From Sacculina carcini (taxonomy: Eukaryota; Arthropoda; Thecostraca; Sacculinidae): DNA of 64,000 nucleotides. This document shows, piece after piece, positions 33,101 through 43,000 of the stretch. A model generated the notes under the pieces. The model worked only from the letters and a program-made list of their open reading frames with translations, did not search any database and was not told the DNA's origin. The stretch covers positions 1,985,501-2,049,500 of the forward strand of contig OU696579.1 in the NCBI GenBank assembly GCA_916048095.2, written 5' to 3'. Position 1 is the stretch's first letter, and the number at the start of each line of letters is the position of its first letter. The position numbers and the translations under genes are program-made.

Positions 33101-33901
33101 CCAGCGCCGTTGCTTCTGGCTGGATCAGTGGCCATCGGCACCGTCGCCAAAATGTATGCCCAAGGGGGCATAAGACTTGAAACTGGTCACCTGTCTTCTG
33201 GTGTTGGCAACACCCATGGTGCCAGTATTGTTTGTTTTGTTAAATCTTTTTATCGTGTTTCTGTGTTAATAATCAAGAGCATCAGAGACGGTCATTCTGC
33301 TCAACTGAGCACCATCCTCGGTCACGTCGGTGATTTGCTGATCAAAGCAGGTTGTCTGAATCCGTACGAGACCATTCTCGGTTGTGCTGCAACGGCGGGC
33401 CTCGCTGTTATCACAACAATCGCGAAAAAGAACCGCGAGATATACAGACACCTGTATGGCATGCTTGGTCGACATATCGACATGCTCCGAGACAACGATG
33501 GTGACGAGGAAGAGCAGATTATCCAGATCTGTCTCTCTATTGCTAGTATCGTTATTAACCCTGCATCTTCTTTTTCGATTGGTATTTTATATTTCTCTCG
33601 ATTTTTAGTTGATTTCTTGATCACGGGCGACACTCGATTCGTGAACAAGAAGAATTTTGTTGAAGCTGCTCTTGACGGCGCTGGTATGAACATCATCGTT
33701 GCATGTGGGATGGTCATCTGCGAGGTCACGCAGCGGTTGGCAACAGCTGAGTTGAGGCCAGCCCGTGAACAAAATAGTGCAATAGTAGCTGTGTCCGTTT
33801 GCAGTTTTATCACAGGCGCTGGCGCTTTTGTGTATGACTGTTATAGGAAATGGAACACAGAAATGTGGCGTCACCTATTTACATTCGTTCCTTGTAAATA
33901 G
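30095..33901 (+). CDS. 1268-codon open frame: gag fragment + virus-like + gag start + virus-like (units U1 and U2)
   Basis: One uninterrupted frame crosses: 30095-30157 gag-E N-terminal fragment; 30158-32120 virus-like sequence; about 32180-32443 retroelement leader, PBS and gag start read through in frame (SAMSPDATAQ...); 32444-33863 virus-like sequence again; then 12 codons of junction. The viral part has at least six hydrophobic segments: about 30585-30650, 30665-30755, 30815-30870, 31065-31130, 31235-31330, 31395-31440 and 31495-31555. They are followed by a basic amphipathic stretch (FLRNLVSGFVYVFRKVV) and a cysteine-containing region. In unit U3 the same sequence follows an NS3-like helicase end, so it would correspond to an NS4/NS5A-like region. 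Whether the frame is expressed is unknown; nothing suggests a host function. Confidence 0.6.
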   Translation: MIVANLPITVAAQVKDVIRTSAYLTTGFMAITKFAGMGLELNSFDAIDYSLGSVNQCREIIGGFPSGHENKRITCDLPVQVASQDQLDEFLAFRPDGKLSMSEQDVVTWRQFSPLVPVVDDGYDFVVGNNEVDDQAQAEQNNAQLVLWIKQMAARYPQVVTVLSPLVTSGLIVAGPVALVFDRMRALIGETNTAVVVIAAVGFSINPASAIGVGFASVGLYIANNMFCGPSFSLRGELIKPAPLLLAGSVAIGTVAKMYAQGGIRLETGHLSSGVGNTHGASIVCFVKSFYRVSVLIMKSIRDGHSAQLSTILGHVGDLLIKAGCLNPYEIILGCAATAGLAVITTIAKKNREIYRHLYGMLGRHIDMLRDNDGDEEEQIIQICLSIASIVINPASSFSIGILYFSRFLVDFLITGDTRFVNKKNFVEAALDGAGMNIIVACGMVICEVTQRLATAELRPAREQNSAIVAVSVCSFITGAGAFVYDCYRKWNTEMNAINCISSVAKNFLRNLVSGFVYVFRKVVCFFKRLFGSENEIELDEIPDSMIDGSPPVNDDRWLWHVFGELAEGSDDISRTMRESCLSESRHQFKLANWAVSHVEKLRKCFRLVFCVKNVKQLSFVALQEMVSKMTGIVCSDYEQQGVHGQTNAGCVVHSGACFDDCLFVIVRFQYNDMDVLLMIRIRCGTLDCEYFSSNSGDSRLADTFESAMSPDATAQTATSEVRPMATFRLPPFSAEEPEMWLIQVECAFDIAVISSDETRFKMIVANLPITVAAQVKDVIRTSAYITTGFMAITKFAGMGLELNSFDAIDYSLGSVNQCREIIGGFPSGHENKRITCDLPVQVATQDQLDEFLAFRPDGKLSMSEQDVVTWRQFSPLVPVVDDGYDFVVGNNEVDDQAQAEQNNAQLVLWITQMAARYPQVATVLSPLVTSGLIVAGPVALVFDRMRALIGETNTAVVVIAAVGFSINPASAIGVGFASVGLYIAKNMFCGPSFSLRGELIKPAPLLLAGSVAIGTVAKMYAQGGIRLETGHLSSGVGNTHGASIVCFVKSFYRVSVLIIKSIRDGHSAQLSTILGHVGDLLIKAGCLNPYETILGCAATAGLAVITTIAKKNREIYRHLYGMLGRHIDMLRDNDGDEEEQIIQICLSIASIVINPASSFSIGILYFSRFLVDFLITGDTRFVNKKNFVEAALDGAGMNIIVACGMVICEVTQRLATAELRPAREQNSAIVAVSVCSFITGAGAFVYDCYRKWNTEMWRHLFTFVPCK
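30158..32443 (+). repeat. Tandem unit U1 (2286 bp): virus-like segment + leader + gag start
   Basis: Starts GCGTATCTCACAACAGG directly after gag ...CGCACATCA and ends at the next ...CACATCA. Differs from U2 by a handful of substitutions (for example GCCTCTCAAG here, GCCACTCAAG in all others). Frame fully open. Confidence 0.95.
32444..33863 (+). repeat. Tandem unit U2, truncated at 1420 bp
   Basis: Same as the first 1420 bp of U1 with few substitutions (TATATCACAAC, GATTACACAG, GAGACCATT). It stops at GAAATG, equivalent to U1 position 31579, where an LTR-like hairpin segment begins. Confidence 0.95.
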
Positions 33902-33910
33902 GTGACGCCA
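33864..33910. repeat. Junction hairpin resembling the start of LTR-E
   Basis: 33866-33882 (TGGCGTCACCTATTTAC) and 33894-33910 are perfect 17-bp inverted arms with an 11-nt loop. 33864-33900 also resembles the start of E's 3' LTR at 43275: TGTGGCGTCACC against TGTAGGCACC, then an identical ATTCGTTCCTTGTAAATA (33883-33900 and 43285-43302). This suggests that a short LTR start precedes the viral segment. Confidence 0.8.
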
Positions 33911-35610
33911 GACGGCAGCGTATCGTTGATCGAGGAATCCATCAACGAAAGCAGTATGAAGCAGAGGAAAGGTAGAGTCGGCCGCACAGGGTGCGAAGGA
34001 CACTACCACTACAACGAGAGGAGACAGGTTGTGCCAGACGATAAAAACCCCAGAGCCGACTTGTCGCTCATCTACCGTGTGATCGCGTTCCACTACGTTC
34101 ACGATTACCCGTACTTCAATGTTGCGGACAAGTACGAAGTCGAACACAAGGACATCTTGGAGGCGTGGAAGAGAATCAACATCCCACTGCCGACTGCTGC
34201 GCGCATAATAGCCTACACAAAGATGAACCTCTACACGGTTGGCATGTGCGCAATGGACGGCGGAGACGGACACAGATACTTCACCAAGAAGATGGTCCAG
34301 CAATTGTTTCTGACGTCGATCAACAAAGACGTTAAAAAAGCTGATGTATTTGAGGTGTTAAAAGGTAGAGGAACCAACCCAATTTGGGAGAAAGACATTG
34401 GCATCCCGGAGAACATTGCGATCGTCAACGCAATGGAAACGGAAGCCAACAGTTACCTCGGACTGACAGTTGCAACACTCGGCACAACCGCTATCGCGGC
34501 GGCCTTGAGTCAACTGGTGACCTTTTTCAACTCGAATAGCTGTGCAGAACACATATGGCAGCTAGACGACCACAATTTTGATCCGCTGCTACGCTCTTGT
34601 TACACCACATTTGTGATGGACTACAAATACGCTGAAATGAGTCGTTCAGACGACGGCTTGCCTGATTGTCGTCTAACAAACTTCACGCCACTTCTAAGCG
34701 TCCTGCACAACACAAAAATCCGAATTTGTGATGTGTGGGTGCAGCCAGTGATTGGCGTGTTGACAGTTGACACAATCAGGCTGTGTGAGGTCGCGTATCT
34801 CACAACAGGCTTCATGGCCATCACCAAATTCGCAGGAATGGGACTTGAACTCAACTCGTTCGATGCGATTGACTATTCTCTTGGATCGGTGAACCAGTGC
34901 CGCGAAATCATTGGTGGTTTTCCGTCTGGTCATGAGAACAAGCGCATCACTTGCGACCTTCCGGTTCAAGTGGCCACTCAAGACCAGCTTGACGAGTTCC
35001 TTGCGTTTAGACCAGACGGCAAGCTTTCAATGAGTGAGCAAGATGTCGTCACTTGGCGTCAATTCTCACCGCTGGTTCCGGTCGTTGATGATGGATACGA
35101 TTTCGTCGTCGGTAACAATGAAGTTGACGACCAAGCACAAGCTGAACAGAATAATGCACAGCTGGTGTTGTGGATTAAACAGATGGCCGCTCGGTACCCG
35201 CAAGTCGCCACAGTGTTGTCGCCGTTGGTAACATCAGGATTGATTGTCGCAGGACCGGTTGCACTGGTATTCGACAGGATGCGAGCACTCATTGGCGAAA
35301 CGAACACGGCGGTTGTCGTGATTGCGGCCGTCGGTTTTTCCATTAACCCAGCGAGTGCCATTGGCGTGGGATTCGCGTCAGTTGGTCTGTACATTGCAAA
35401 GAACATGTTTTGCGGTCCGTCCTTCTCACTCCGCGGCGAGCTGATCAAACCAGCGCCGTTGCTTCTGGCTGGATCAGTGGCCATCGGCACCGTCGCCAAA
35501 ATGTATGCCCAATGGGGCATAAGACTTGAAACTGGTCACCTGTCTTCTGGTGTTGGCAACACCCATGGTGCCAGTATTGTTTGTTTTGTTAAATCTTTTT
35601 ATCGTGTTTC
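33902..35610 (+). pseudogene. Endogenous virus-like segment: NS3-type helicase end and membrane region (longest copy)
   Basis: The frame opens after the stop at 33899. At 33962-33985 it reads QRKGRVGR, helicase motif VI of superfamily 2 RNA helicases as in flavivirus-like NS3, followed by an aromatic HYHY and a run resembling the C-terminal helicase domain. 33911-34792 is unique to this copy and leads without a break into the sequence that starts units U1, U2 and U4 (GCGTATCTC at 34793), so this is the native viral order: helicase end, then multi-span membrane protein. No RdRp, protease or structural part is present. A 2-base loss at 35605-35615 (shared with U4) ends the frame. Family call rests on one motif plus order; a DEAH-type cellular helicase is less likely given the following membrane segments. 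Confidence 0.55.
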
Positions 35611-37075
35611 TGTTATTAATGAAGAGCATCAGAGACGGTCATTCTGCTCAACTGAGCACCATCCTCGGTCACGTCGGTGATTTGCTGATCAAAGCAGGTT
35701 GTCTGAATCCGTACGAGATCATTCTCGGTTGTGCTGCAACGGCGGGCCTCGCTGTTATCACAACAATCGCGAAAAAGAACCGCGAGATATACAGACACCT
35801 GTATGGCATGCTTGGTCGACATATCGACATGCTCCGAGACAACGATGGTGACGAGGAAGAGCAGATTATCCAGATCTGTCTCTCTATTGCTAGTATCGTT
35901 ATCAACCCTGCATCTTCTTTTTCGATTGGTATTTTATATTTCTCTCGATTTTAGTTGATTTCTTGATCACGGGCGACACTCGATTCGTGAACAAGAAGAA
36001 TTTTGTTGAAGCTGCTCTTGACGGCGCTGGTATGAACATCATCGTTGCATGTGGGATGGTCATCTGCGAGGTCACGCAGCGGTTGGCAACAGCTGAGTTG
36101 AGGCCAGCCCGTGAACAAAATAGTGCAATAGTAGCTGTGTCCGTTTGCAGTTTTATCACAGGCGCTGGCGCTTTTGTGTATGACTGTTATAGGAAATGGA
36201 ACACAGAAATGAATGCGATCAATTGCATTTCTTCTGTCGCCAAAATTTTTTTACGTAATCTTGTTTCTGGATTTGTGTATGTTTTTAGAAAAGTTGTTTG
36301 TTTTTTTAAAAGACTGTTTGGCTCCGAGAACGAGATTGAACTGGATGAGATACCTGACAGCATGATCGATGGATCGCCTCCGGTCAATGATGATCGCTGG
36401 TTGTGGCATGTCTTCGGAGAGCTCACGGAAGGCAGTGACGACATCAGCCGGACCATGCGTGAAAGCTGTTTGAGTGAGTCGCGACACCAGTTCAAGTTGG
36501 CTAATTGGGCGGTTAGCCATGTTGAAAAGTTGCGAAAGTGTTTTAGATTAGTTTTTTGTGTTAAAAATGTAAAACAGTTGTCGTTTGTTGCTCTCCAAGA
36601 GATGGTAAGCAAAATGACAGGCATAGTCTGCTCAGATTACGAACAGCAAGGTGTGCATGGGCAAACCAACGCTGGGTGTGTGGTCCATTCAGGCGCCTGT
36701 TTTGATGACTGTTTATTTGTTATTGTTCGTTTTCAATATAATGACATGGATGTGTTGCTCATGATTCGTATCCGTTGCGGTACGCTGGATTGTGAGTATT
36801 TTTCTAGTAACAGTGGTGACTCCCGGCTTGCGGACACTTTCGAGAGTGCCATGTCCCCTGACGCAACTGCGCAAACGGCTACTTCCGAAGTACGCCCTAT
36901 GGCTACATTCCGCCTGCCACCATTTTCAGCCGAGGAACCAGAGATGTGGCTCATTCAGGTTGAGTGCGCATTCGACATCGCTGGGATTTCCTCTGACGAG
37001 ACCCGCTTCAAGATGATTGTGGCAAATCTTCCCATCACAGTGGCAGCTCAAGTGAAGGATGTCATTCGCACATCA
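34793..37075 (+). repeat. Tandem unit U3 (2283 bp)
   Basis: Same organisation as U1 but 3 bp shorter: two bases lost in TCTGTTATTAATG (about 35610) and one T lost in CGATTTTAG (about 35950). These shift the frame, so the viral part is read in three pieces (to 35680, 35526-35954 and 35963 onward). It contains its own leader/PBS/gag start (36728-37075). Confidence 0.95.
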
Positions 37076-38245
37076 GCGTATCTCACAACAGGCTTCATGG
37101 CCATCACCAAATTCGCAGGAATGGGACTTGAACACAACTCGTTCGATGCGATTGACTATTCTCTTGGATCGGTGAACCAGTGCCGCGAAATCATTGGTGG
37201 TTTTCCGTCTGGTCATGAGAACAAGCGCATCACTTGCGACCTTCCGGTTCAAGTGGCCACTCAAGACCAGCTTGACGAGTTCCTTGCGTTTAGACCAGAC
37301 GGCAAGCTTTCAATGAGTGAGCAAGATGTCGTCACTTGGCGTCAATTCTCACCGCTGGTTCCGGTCGTTGATGATGGATACGATTTCGTCGTCGGTAACA
37401 ATGAAGTTGACGACCAAGCACAAGCTGAACAGAATAATGCACAGCTGGTGTTGTGGATTAAACAGATGGCCGCTCGGTACCCGCAAGTCGCCACAGTGTT
37501 GTCGCCGTTGGTAACATCAGGATTGATTGTCGCAGGACCGGTTGCACTGGTATTCGACAGGATGCGAGCACTCATTGGCGAAACGAACACGGCGGTTGTC
37601 GTGATTGCGGCCGTCGGTTTTTCCATTAACCCAGCGAGTGCCATTGGCGTGGGATTCGCGTCAGTTGGTCTGTACATTGCAAAGAACATGTTTTGCGGTC
37701 CGTCCTTCTCACTCCGCGGCGAGCTGATCAAACCAGCGCCGTTGCTTCTGGCTGGATCAGTGGCCATCGGCACCGTCGCCAAAATGTATGCCCAATGGGG
37801 CATAAGACTTGAAACTGGTCACCTGTCTTCTGGTGTTGGCAACACCCATGGTGCCAGTATTGTTTGTTTTGTTAAATCTTTTTATCGTGTTTCTGTTATT
37901 AATGAAGAGCATCAGAGACGGTCATTCTGCTCAACTGAGCACCATCCTCGGTCACGTCGGTGATTTGCTGATCAAAGCAGGTTGTCTGAATCCGTACGAG
38001 ATCATTCTCGGTTGTGCTGCAACGGCGGGCCTCGCTGTTATCACAACAATCGCGAAAAAGAACCGCGAGATATACAGACACCTGTATGGCATGCTTGGTC
38101 GACATATCGACATGCTCCGAGACAACGATGGTGACGAGGAAGAGCAGATTATCCAGATCTGTCTCTCTATTGCTAGTATCGTTATCAACCCTGCATCTTC
38201 TTTTTCGATTGGTATTTTATATTTCTCTCGATTTTAGTTGATTTC

Positions 38246-39075
38246 TTGATCACGGGCGACACTCGATTCGTGAACAAGAAGAATTTTGTTGAAGCTGCTC
38301 TTGACGGCGCTGGTATGAACATCATCGTTGCATGTGGGATGGTCATCTGCGAGGTCACGCAGCGGTTGGCAACAGCTGAGTTGAGGCCAGCCCGTGAACA
38401 AAATAGTGCAATAGTAGCTGTGTCCGTTTGCAGTTTTATCACAGGCGCTGGCGCTTTTGTGTATGACTGTTATAGGAAATGGAACACAGAAATGAATGCG
38501 ATCAATTGCATTTCTTCTGTCGCCAACATTTTTTTACGTAATCTTGTTTCTGGATTTGTGTATGTTTTTAGAAAAGTTGTTTGTTTTTTTAAAAGACTGT
38601 TTGGCTCCGAGAACGAGATTGAACTGGATGAGATACCTGACAGCATGATCGATGGATCGCCTCCGGTCAATGATGATCGCTGGTTGTGGCATGTCTTCGG
38701 AGAGCTCGCGGAAGGCAGTGACGACATCAGCCGGACCATGCGTGAAAGCTGTTTGAGTGAGTCGCGACACCAGTTCAAGTTGGCTAATTGGGCGGTTAGC
38801 CATGTTGAAAAGTTGCGAAAGTGTTTTAGATTAGTTTTTTGTGTTAAAAATGTAAAACAGTTGTCGTTTGTTGCTCTCCAAGAGATGGTAAGCAAAATGA
38901 CAGGCATAGTCTGCTCAGATTACGAACAGCAAGGTGTGCATGGGCAAACCAACGCTGGGTGTGTGGTCCATTCAGGCGCCTGTTTTGATGACTGTTTATT
39001 TGTTATTGTTCGTTTTCAATATAATGACATGGATGTGTTGCTCATGATTCGTATCCGTTGCGGTACGCTGGATTG
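38246..39075 (+). pseudogene. Virus-like C-terminal region in U4 (amphipathic and Cys-rich part)
   Basis: After the last frameshift the frame reads hydrophobic segments, an amphipathic basic stretch, an acidic linker (ENEIELDEIPDSMIDGS), and a part with several cysteines (CVVHSGACFDDC) ending at RCGTLDCEYF. It runs in frame into the gag of E. The amphipathic helix followed by a Cys-containing domain recalls NS5A of pestivirus/hepacivirus-like genomes, but this is only an analogy. Present in all units except U2. Confidence 0.4.
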
Positions 39076-39096
39076 TGAGTATTTTTCTAGTAACAG

Positions 39097-39109
39097 TGGT
39101 GACTCCCGG
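39097..39109 (+). promoter_or_regulatory. Primer-binding-site-like sequence of element E
   Basis: TGGTGACTCCCGG follows ...TTTCTAGTAACA (an LTR-type CA end at 39095) and precedes the gag ATG by 25 bases. It shares TGGTGAC with the tRNA-Trp-type sites of A and F, then deviates. The same site is present in U1 (32182) and U3 (36814). Confidence 0.5.
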
Positions 39110-39133
39110 CTTGCGGACACTTTCGAGAGTGCC

Positions 39134-40007
39134 ATGTCCCCTGACGCAACTGCGCAAACGGCTACTTCCGAAGTACGCCCTATGGCTACATTCCGCCTGC
39201 CACCATTTTCAGCCGAGGAACCAGAGATGTGGCTCATTCAGGTTGAGTGCGCATTCGACATCGCTGGGATTTCCTCTGACGAGACCCGCTTCAAGATGAT
39301 TGTGGCAAATCTTCCCATCACAGTGGCAGCTCAAGTGAAGGATGTCATTCGCACATCAAGATCCTTCGCTGCGTTGAGTACCGCCCTGCAGTCTCGTCTG
39401 GCACAATCGCGTACGTCTCGCCTGGAAGCTCTGCTTTCACGACAACAGCTGGGCGACCAACGACCATCGACGCTACTGCGCTCCATGCGCAACGAGCTGG
39501 CAGCGGCAGGCGACACGCCAGAAGACACCGGCTTGCTGCGCACGCTGTTTCTACAGCGATTACCCCAAGGGACACGAGCAGCACTCTCCCTTCTGCCAAC
39601 ATCTGCTCACCTCGACGAGCTGGCCAACGCCGCCGATCGCTACCTGGAGGCTACACAAGCAGCCCAAGCAGTGGCAGCTATTTCTCCTACGGCACCATCA
39701 TCCAACGACAACATGGCTGTCCTGCTCGCCAAAATTGAACAACTCGAGCTTTCACACAAACGCATTAAATCGGAAATGGCAGCCCGCCAAAAAGGCGACA
39801 AGGCCAAATTACGAGCGTTTCCCGGCAAGGCACAGGAGCAACTCACGAGACAGAATTCGGCGCCGTTCCCCATCACCGGATGCTCGCTCACGAGACAGCT
39901 CACCGGCACGCCGTAGCATGAACCAACCACGTCTGTGTTTTTATCATGCCCGGTTCGGCTCATCAGCGCGTCGCTGCACGCCTCCTTGCTCGTGGCATTT
40001 AAACTAA
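39134..40007 (+). pseudogene. Gag of CsRn1-like element E (one frameshift)
   Basis: From ATG 39134 (MSPDATAQ; MATFRLPPF at 39182 is an alternative) the frame encodes capsid-like sequence (FRLPPFSAEEPEMWLIQVE, LLSRQQLGDQRPSTLLRSMRNEL, LFLQRLPQGTRAAL, LDELANAADRY). A one-base change at about 39760-39800 is needed to enter the frame ending at 40007, which has an Arg/Ser-rich linker and the CHCC zinc motif [18 protein letters not shown] typical of CsRn1-clade gag. The first 225 bp are the part repeated in the viral units. Its upstream frame is open into the viral sequence. Confidence 0.8.
39998..40004 (+). promoter_or_regulatory. -1 ribosomal frameshift heptamer of element E
   Basis: T TTA AAC immediately before the gag stop TAA (40005-40007). 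A -1 slip on TTTAAAC puts ribosomes in the frame of pol (FKLTSHQH...), exactly where pol opens. Element F has the same heptamer in the same place (51669). Confidence 0.85.
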
Positions 40008-43000
40008 CAAGCCACCAACACATCGCGCAGTGCACTGGTGGCTCACGTACAAGCGCACCTCTTCTCTTCATCAAAGACGAGACATCCGGCCGTCGGTTCC
40101 TGATTGATACAGGCGCACAAGTCAGTGTAGTTCCTAGAAACTTTGTACCAACACGCACCAAGCTGCAAACACCAAGACACGACCAACAACTTCAAGCTGC
40201 TAACGGCTCGAGAATTTCCGTCTTCGGGATGTACAAAGCCAGAATCGTCTTCAATTCACTAACTTTCGTATGGTGCGTACTCGTGGCCGACGTCAGCATG
40301 CCCATACTTGGCACTGACTTTCTCGCAGCTAATCAACTAGTCGTTGACGTCAGCAAGAGGCAGCTGCTGCATCAGGGGGAAATCTGTGCTAACACTTCAG
40401 CATCACGCATCGCATCAATTGGCATACGGTTTGTCAATGACAGCCTTTCCGACCCGTACGAGCACCTAGTTGCATCGTTTCCCGAGATAACACAAGAACA
40501 AACAACGGGTGCAGTCAAACACAGTGTGACTCATCACATCGTGACCAAGGGGCCACCGATTCACATTCGTCCTCGGCGTTTAGCCCCCGATAGAGCCAAC
40601 ATCGCCAGGCAAGAATTTGAGAAAATGCTGCGCTTGGGTATCATTCAACCGTCCAAGAGTGCTTGGTCATCGCCTCTCCACATGGTACCCAAGAAATTGC
40701 CCGGCCAATGGAGACCGTGTGGCGACTACCGGGCACTCAACGCACAAACGCTTCCGGACCGATACCCACTACCTTACCTGCGAGACTTTTCGGCAAAACT
40801 CAGTGGCTGCAACGTGTTCTCCACAGTGGACCTGGTTCGCGCATACCACCAGATCCCCGTTGAACCAGCAGACGTCGCAAAGACAGCCATCGCCACGCCG
40901 TTTGGTCTGTACGAGATGGTGCGAATGCCATTCGGCCTGCGCAACGCCGGTTCAACGTTCCAGCGTTTCATCGACGAAGTTCTGCGCGGTGTTGATGGCT
41001 GCTTCGCATATCTCGATGACATTTTGGTGGCATCAACAAACAAAGACGAACATCTAGGACACCTCCGCGCCTTGTTTCAGAGATTGCAGTCCTACGGCGT
41101 AGTGATCAACAAAGACAAGTGTGTATTTGGTCGCGACACGGTCTCTTTCCTCGGACATCGTGTCACACCCGGCGGAATTTTCCCACTCGGCGACAAGGTG
41201 CGTGCAATCAGGGAATTCCCACAGCCGACCAGTCAGTCTCAGCTTCGCCGGTTTTTGGGTATGGTGGCGTATTATCACCGTTTTATACCCAACGCAGCTG
41301 CCATACTACAACCCCTGCACGCTCTTCTGACACACCGCGCCAAACGGTCCAAAGCTCCGGTAGCATGGACACAACAGAGCCTCAACAGCTTCAATGCAGC
41401 CAAAACAGCTCTAGCCGACCGTAGTATGCTTGCACATCAAATCCCCGGTGCTCCATTGAGTATCCTGGTCGACGCGTCGGACACTGGTGTTGGCGGAGTA
41501 CTGCAGCAGCACACCAATGGTGAGTGGCAGCCTCTCAGCTACTTTTCCAAGACGCTGACGTCTACTGAACGGCGATACAGCACATTCGGCAGAGAGCTGC
41601 TCGGAGTGTACATGGCCATTCGCCACTTCCGCTACACGATCGAAGGGCGTGACGTGATCGTGTTCACCGATCACCGCCCTCTCGTGCATGCCCTGCCTTC
41701 AGTGTCAGAGAAATACTCGCCTCGCGAGTTGCGGCATTTGGATTTTATAAGCCAGTTTGTGTCGGAGATCCGGCACATACCCGGCAACAAAAACACAGTG
41801 GCAGATGCACTCTCCAGAACAACAGCTGTACTGACTGTTCCGTCGTGCCCAGTCGACGACTACGTCTCCCTAGCTGCGGCTCAACGGGAAGACGCTTCAT
41901 TGGGAACGCTTCGCAACGCGACGTCATCGCTGAAGCTACGCGATGTCATGTTCGGCGAAGCAAAAGTTTTGTGCGACGAGTCCACCGGTCGACCTCGCCC
42001 AGTGCTTCCAACAGCATTACGCCGGCCGTACACTTCTTCTCTGCACAATCTTTCACACCCAGGCATCGATGCCACTGTGAAGCTTGTCTCGTCACGCTTC
42101 GTGTGGCCGAACATGAACCGCGACGTGCGCAAGTGGACTCGAACATGCCTGCAGTGTCAACGAGCGAAAGTTACCCGTCACACGAAAAGCGCGGTACAAC
42201 CATTTCAGCCACCTGGAGAACGCTTCAGTCACGTGCACGTGGACATTGTCGGACCGCTGCCGCCGTCACAAGGTCAGTCATACCTCCTCACATGTGTGGA
42301 CAGATTTTCGCGCTGGCCGGAAGCCATTCCTTTGCCAGACATTCGCGCAGTGACAGTTGCACGCGCGTTTCTCCACCAGTGGGTCTCACGCTTTGGCGTG
42401 CCGACAACCATCACAACAGATCGCGGGGCACAATTCGAATCGTCTCTGTGGTCCGAACTCACTCGACTACTTGGCTGTCAACGCATACGCACCACCAGTT
42501 ATCACCCAAGCAGCAACGGCATGGCTGAACGCTTCCATCGGCAGCTCAAATCAAGTTTGCGCGCTGCCGAAACATCTTCATGGATGGACGTTTTGCCAAT
42601 GGCATTACTGGGTATACGGTCGACGCACAAAACTGATGTCGGCGCCTGCTCAGCCGAACTGGTCTACGGAGCGTCCCTGCGACTTCCTGGCGAGTTGATC
42701 AGCGACTCAACGCAGACAGTCAGTGATCCTGCTTCATTCGCTTCATCGCTGCGCAATCACATGCGCAAACTCCGGCCACGACTTCCACGAGCAGTCAACC
42801 AGCCCTCGTTTGTTCCGACAGCACTCAAGACCGCAACGCACGTGTTCGTCCGTAGAGACAAGCACAGATACCCGCTCGACTGTCCGTACGACGGGCCGTT
42901 TCCCGTCATTCATCGTACAGACAAACTCGTCACGATTAAGACAAACAGCGAGCGCGCGGTCGTCTCCATCGATCGCTGCAAACCGGCCTTCGTCGAAGAC

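Larger units (their letters stand above)
37076..39358 (+). repeat. Tandem unit U4 (2283 bp)
   Basis: Carries the same two lesions as U3 (37892 and 38232 regions) and so is its sister copy. At 39358 the gag sequence, for the first time in the array, continues into its natural downstream sequence (AGATCCTTCGCTGCG) instead of into another viral copy. Confidence 0.95.

Noticed and set aside
30095..33901. Single host membrane protein of 1268 residues
   Set aside because: The frame crosses exact tandem-unit junctions and a retroelement leader, PBS and gag start, so it is a fusion of repeated pieces, not a host gene.
33902..34792. Cellular DEAH-box helicase fragment
   Set aside because: Motif VI alone would fit, but the sequence continues without a break into a multi-span membrane region, which cellular DEAH helicases lack and NS3-NS4-type polyproteins have. 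Kept as a lesser alternative.
41845..42528. Overlapping ORF in the +1 frame of E pol
   Set aside because: Shadow of the intact integrase frame; no independent domain.
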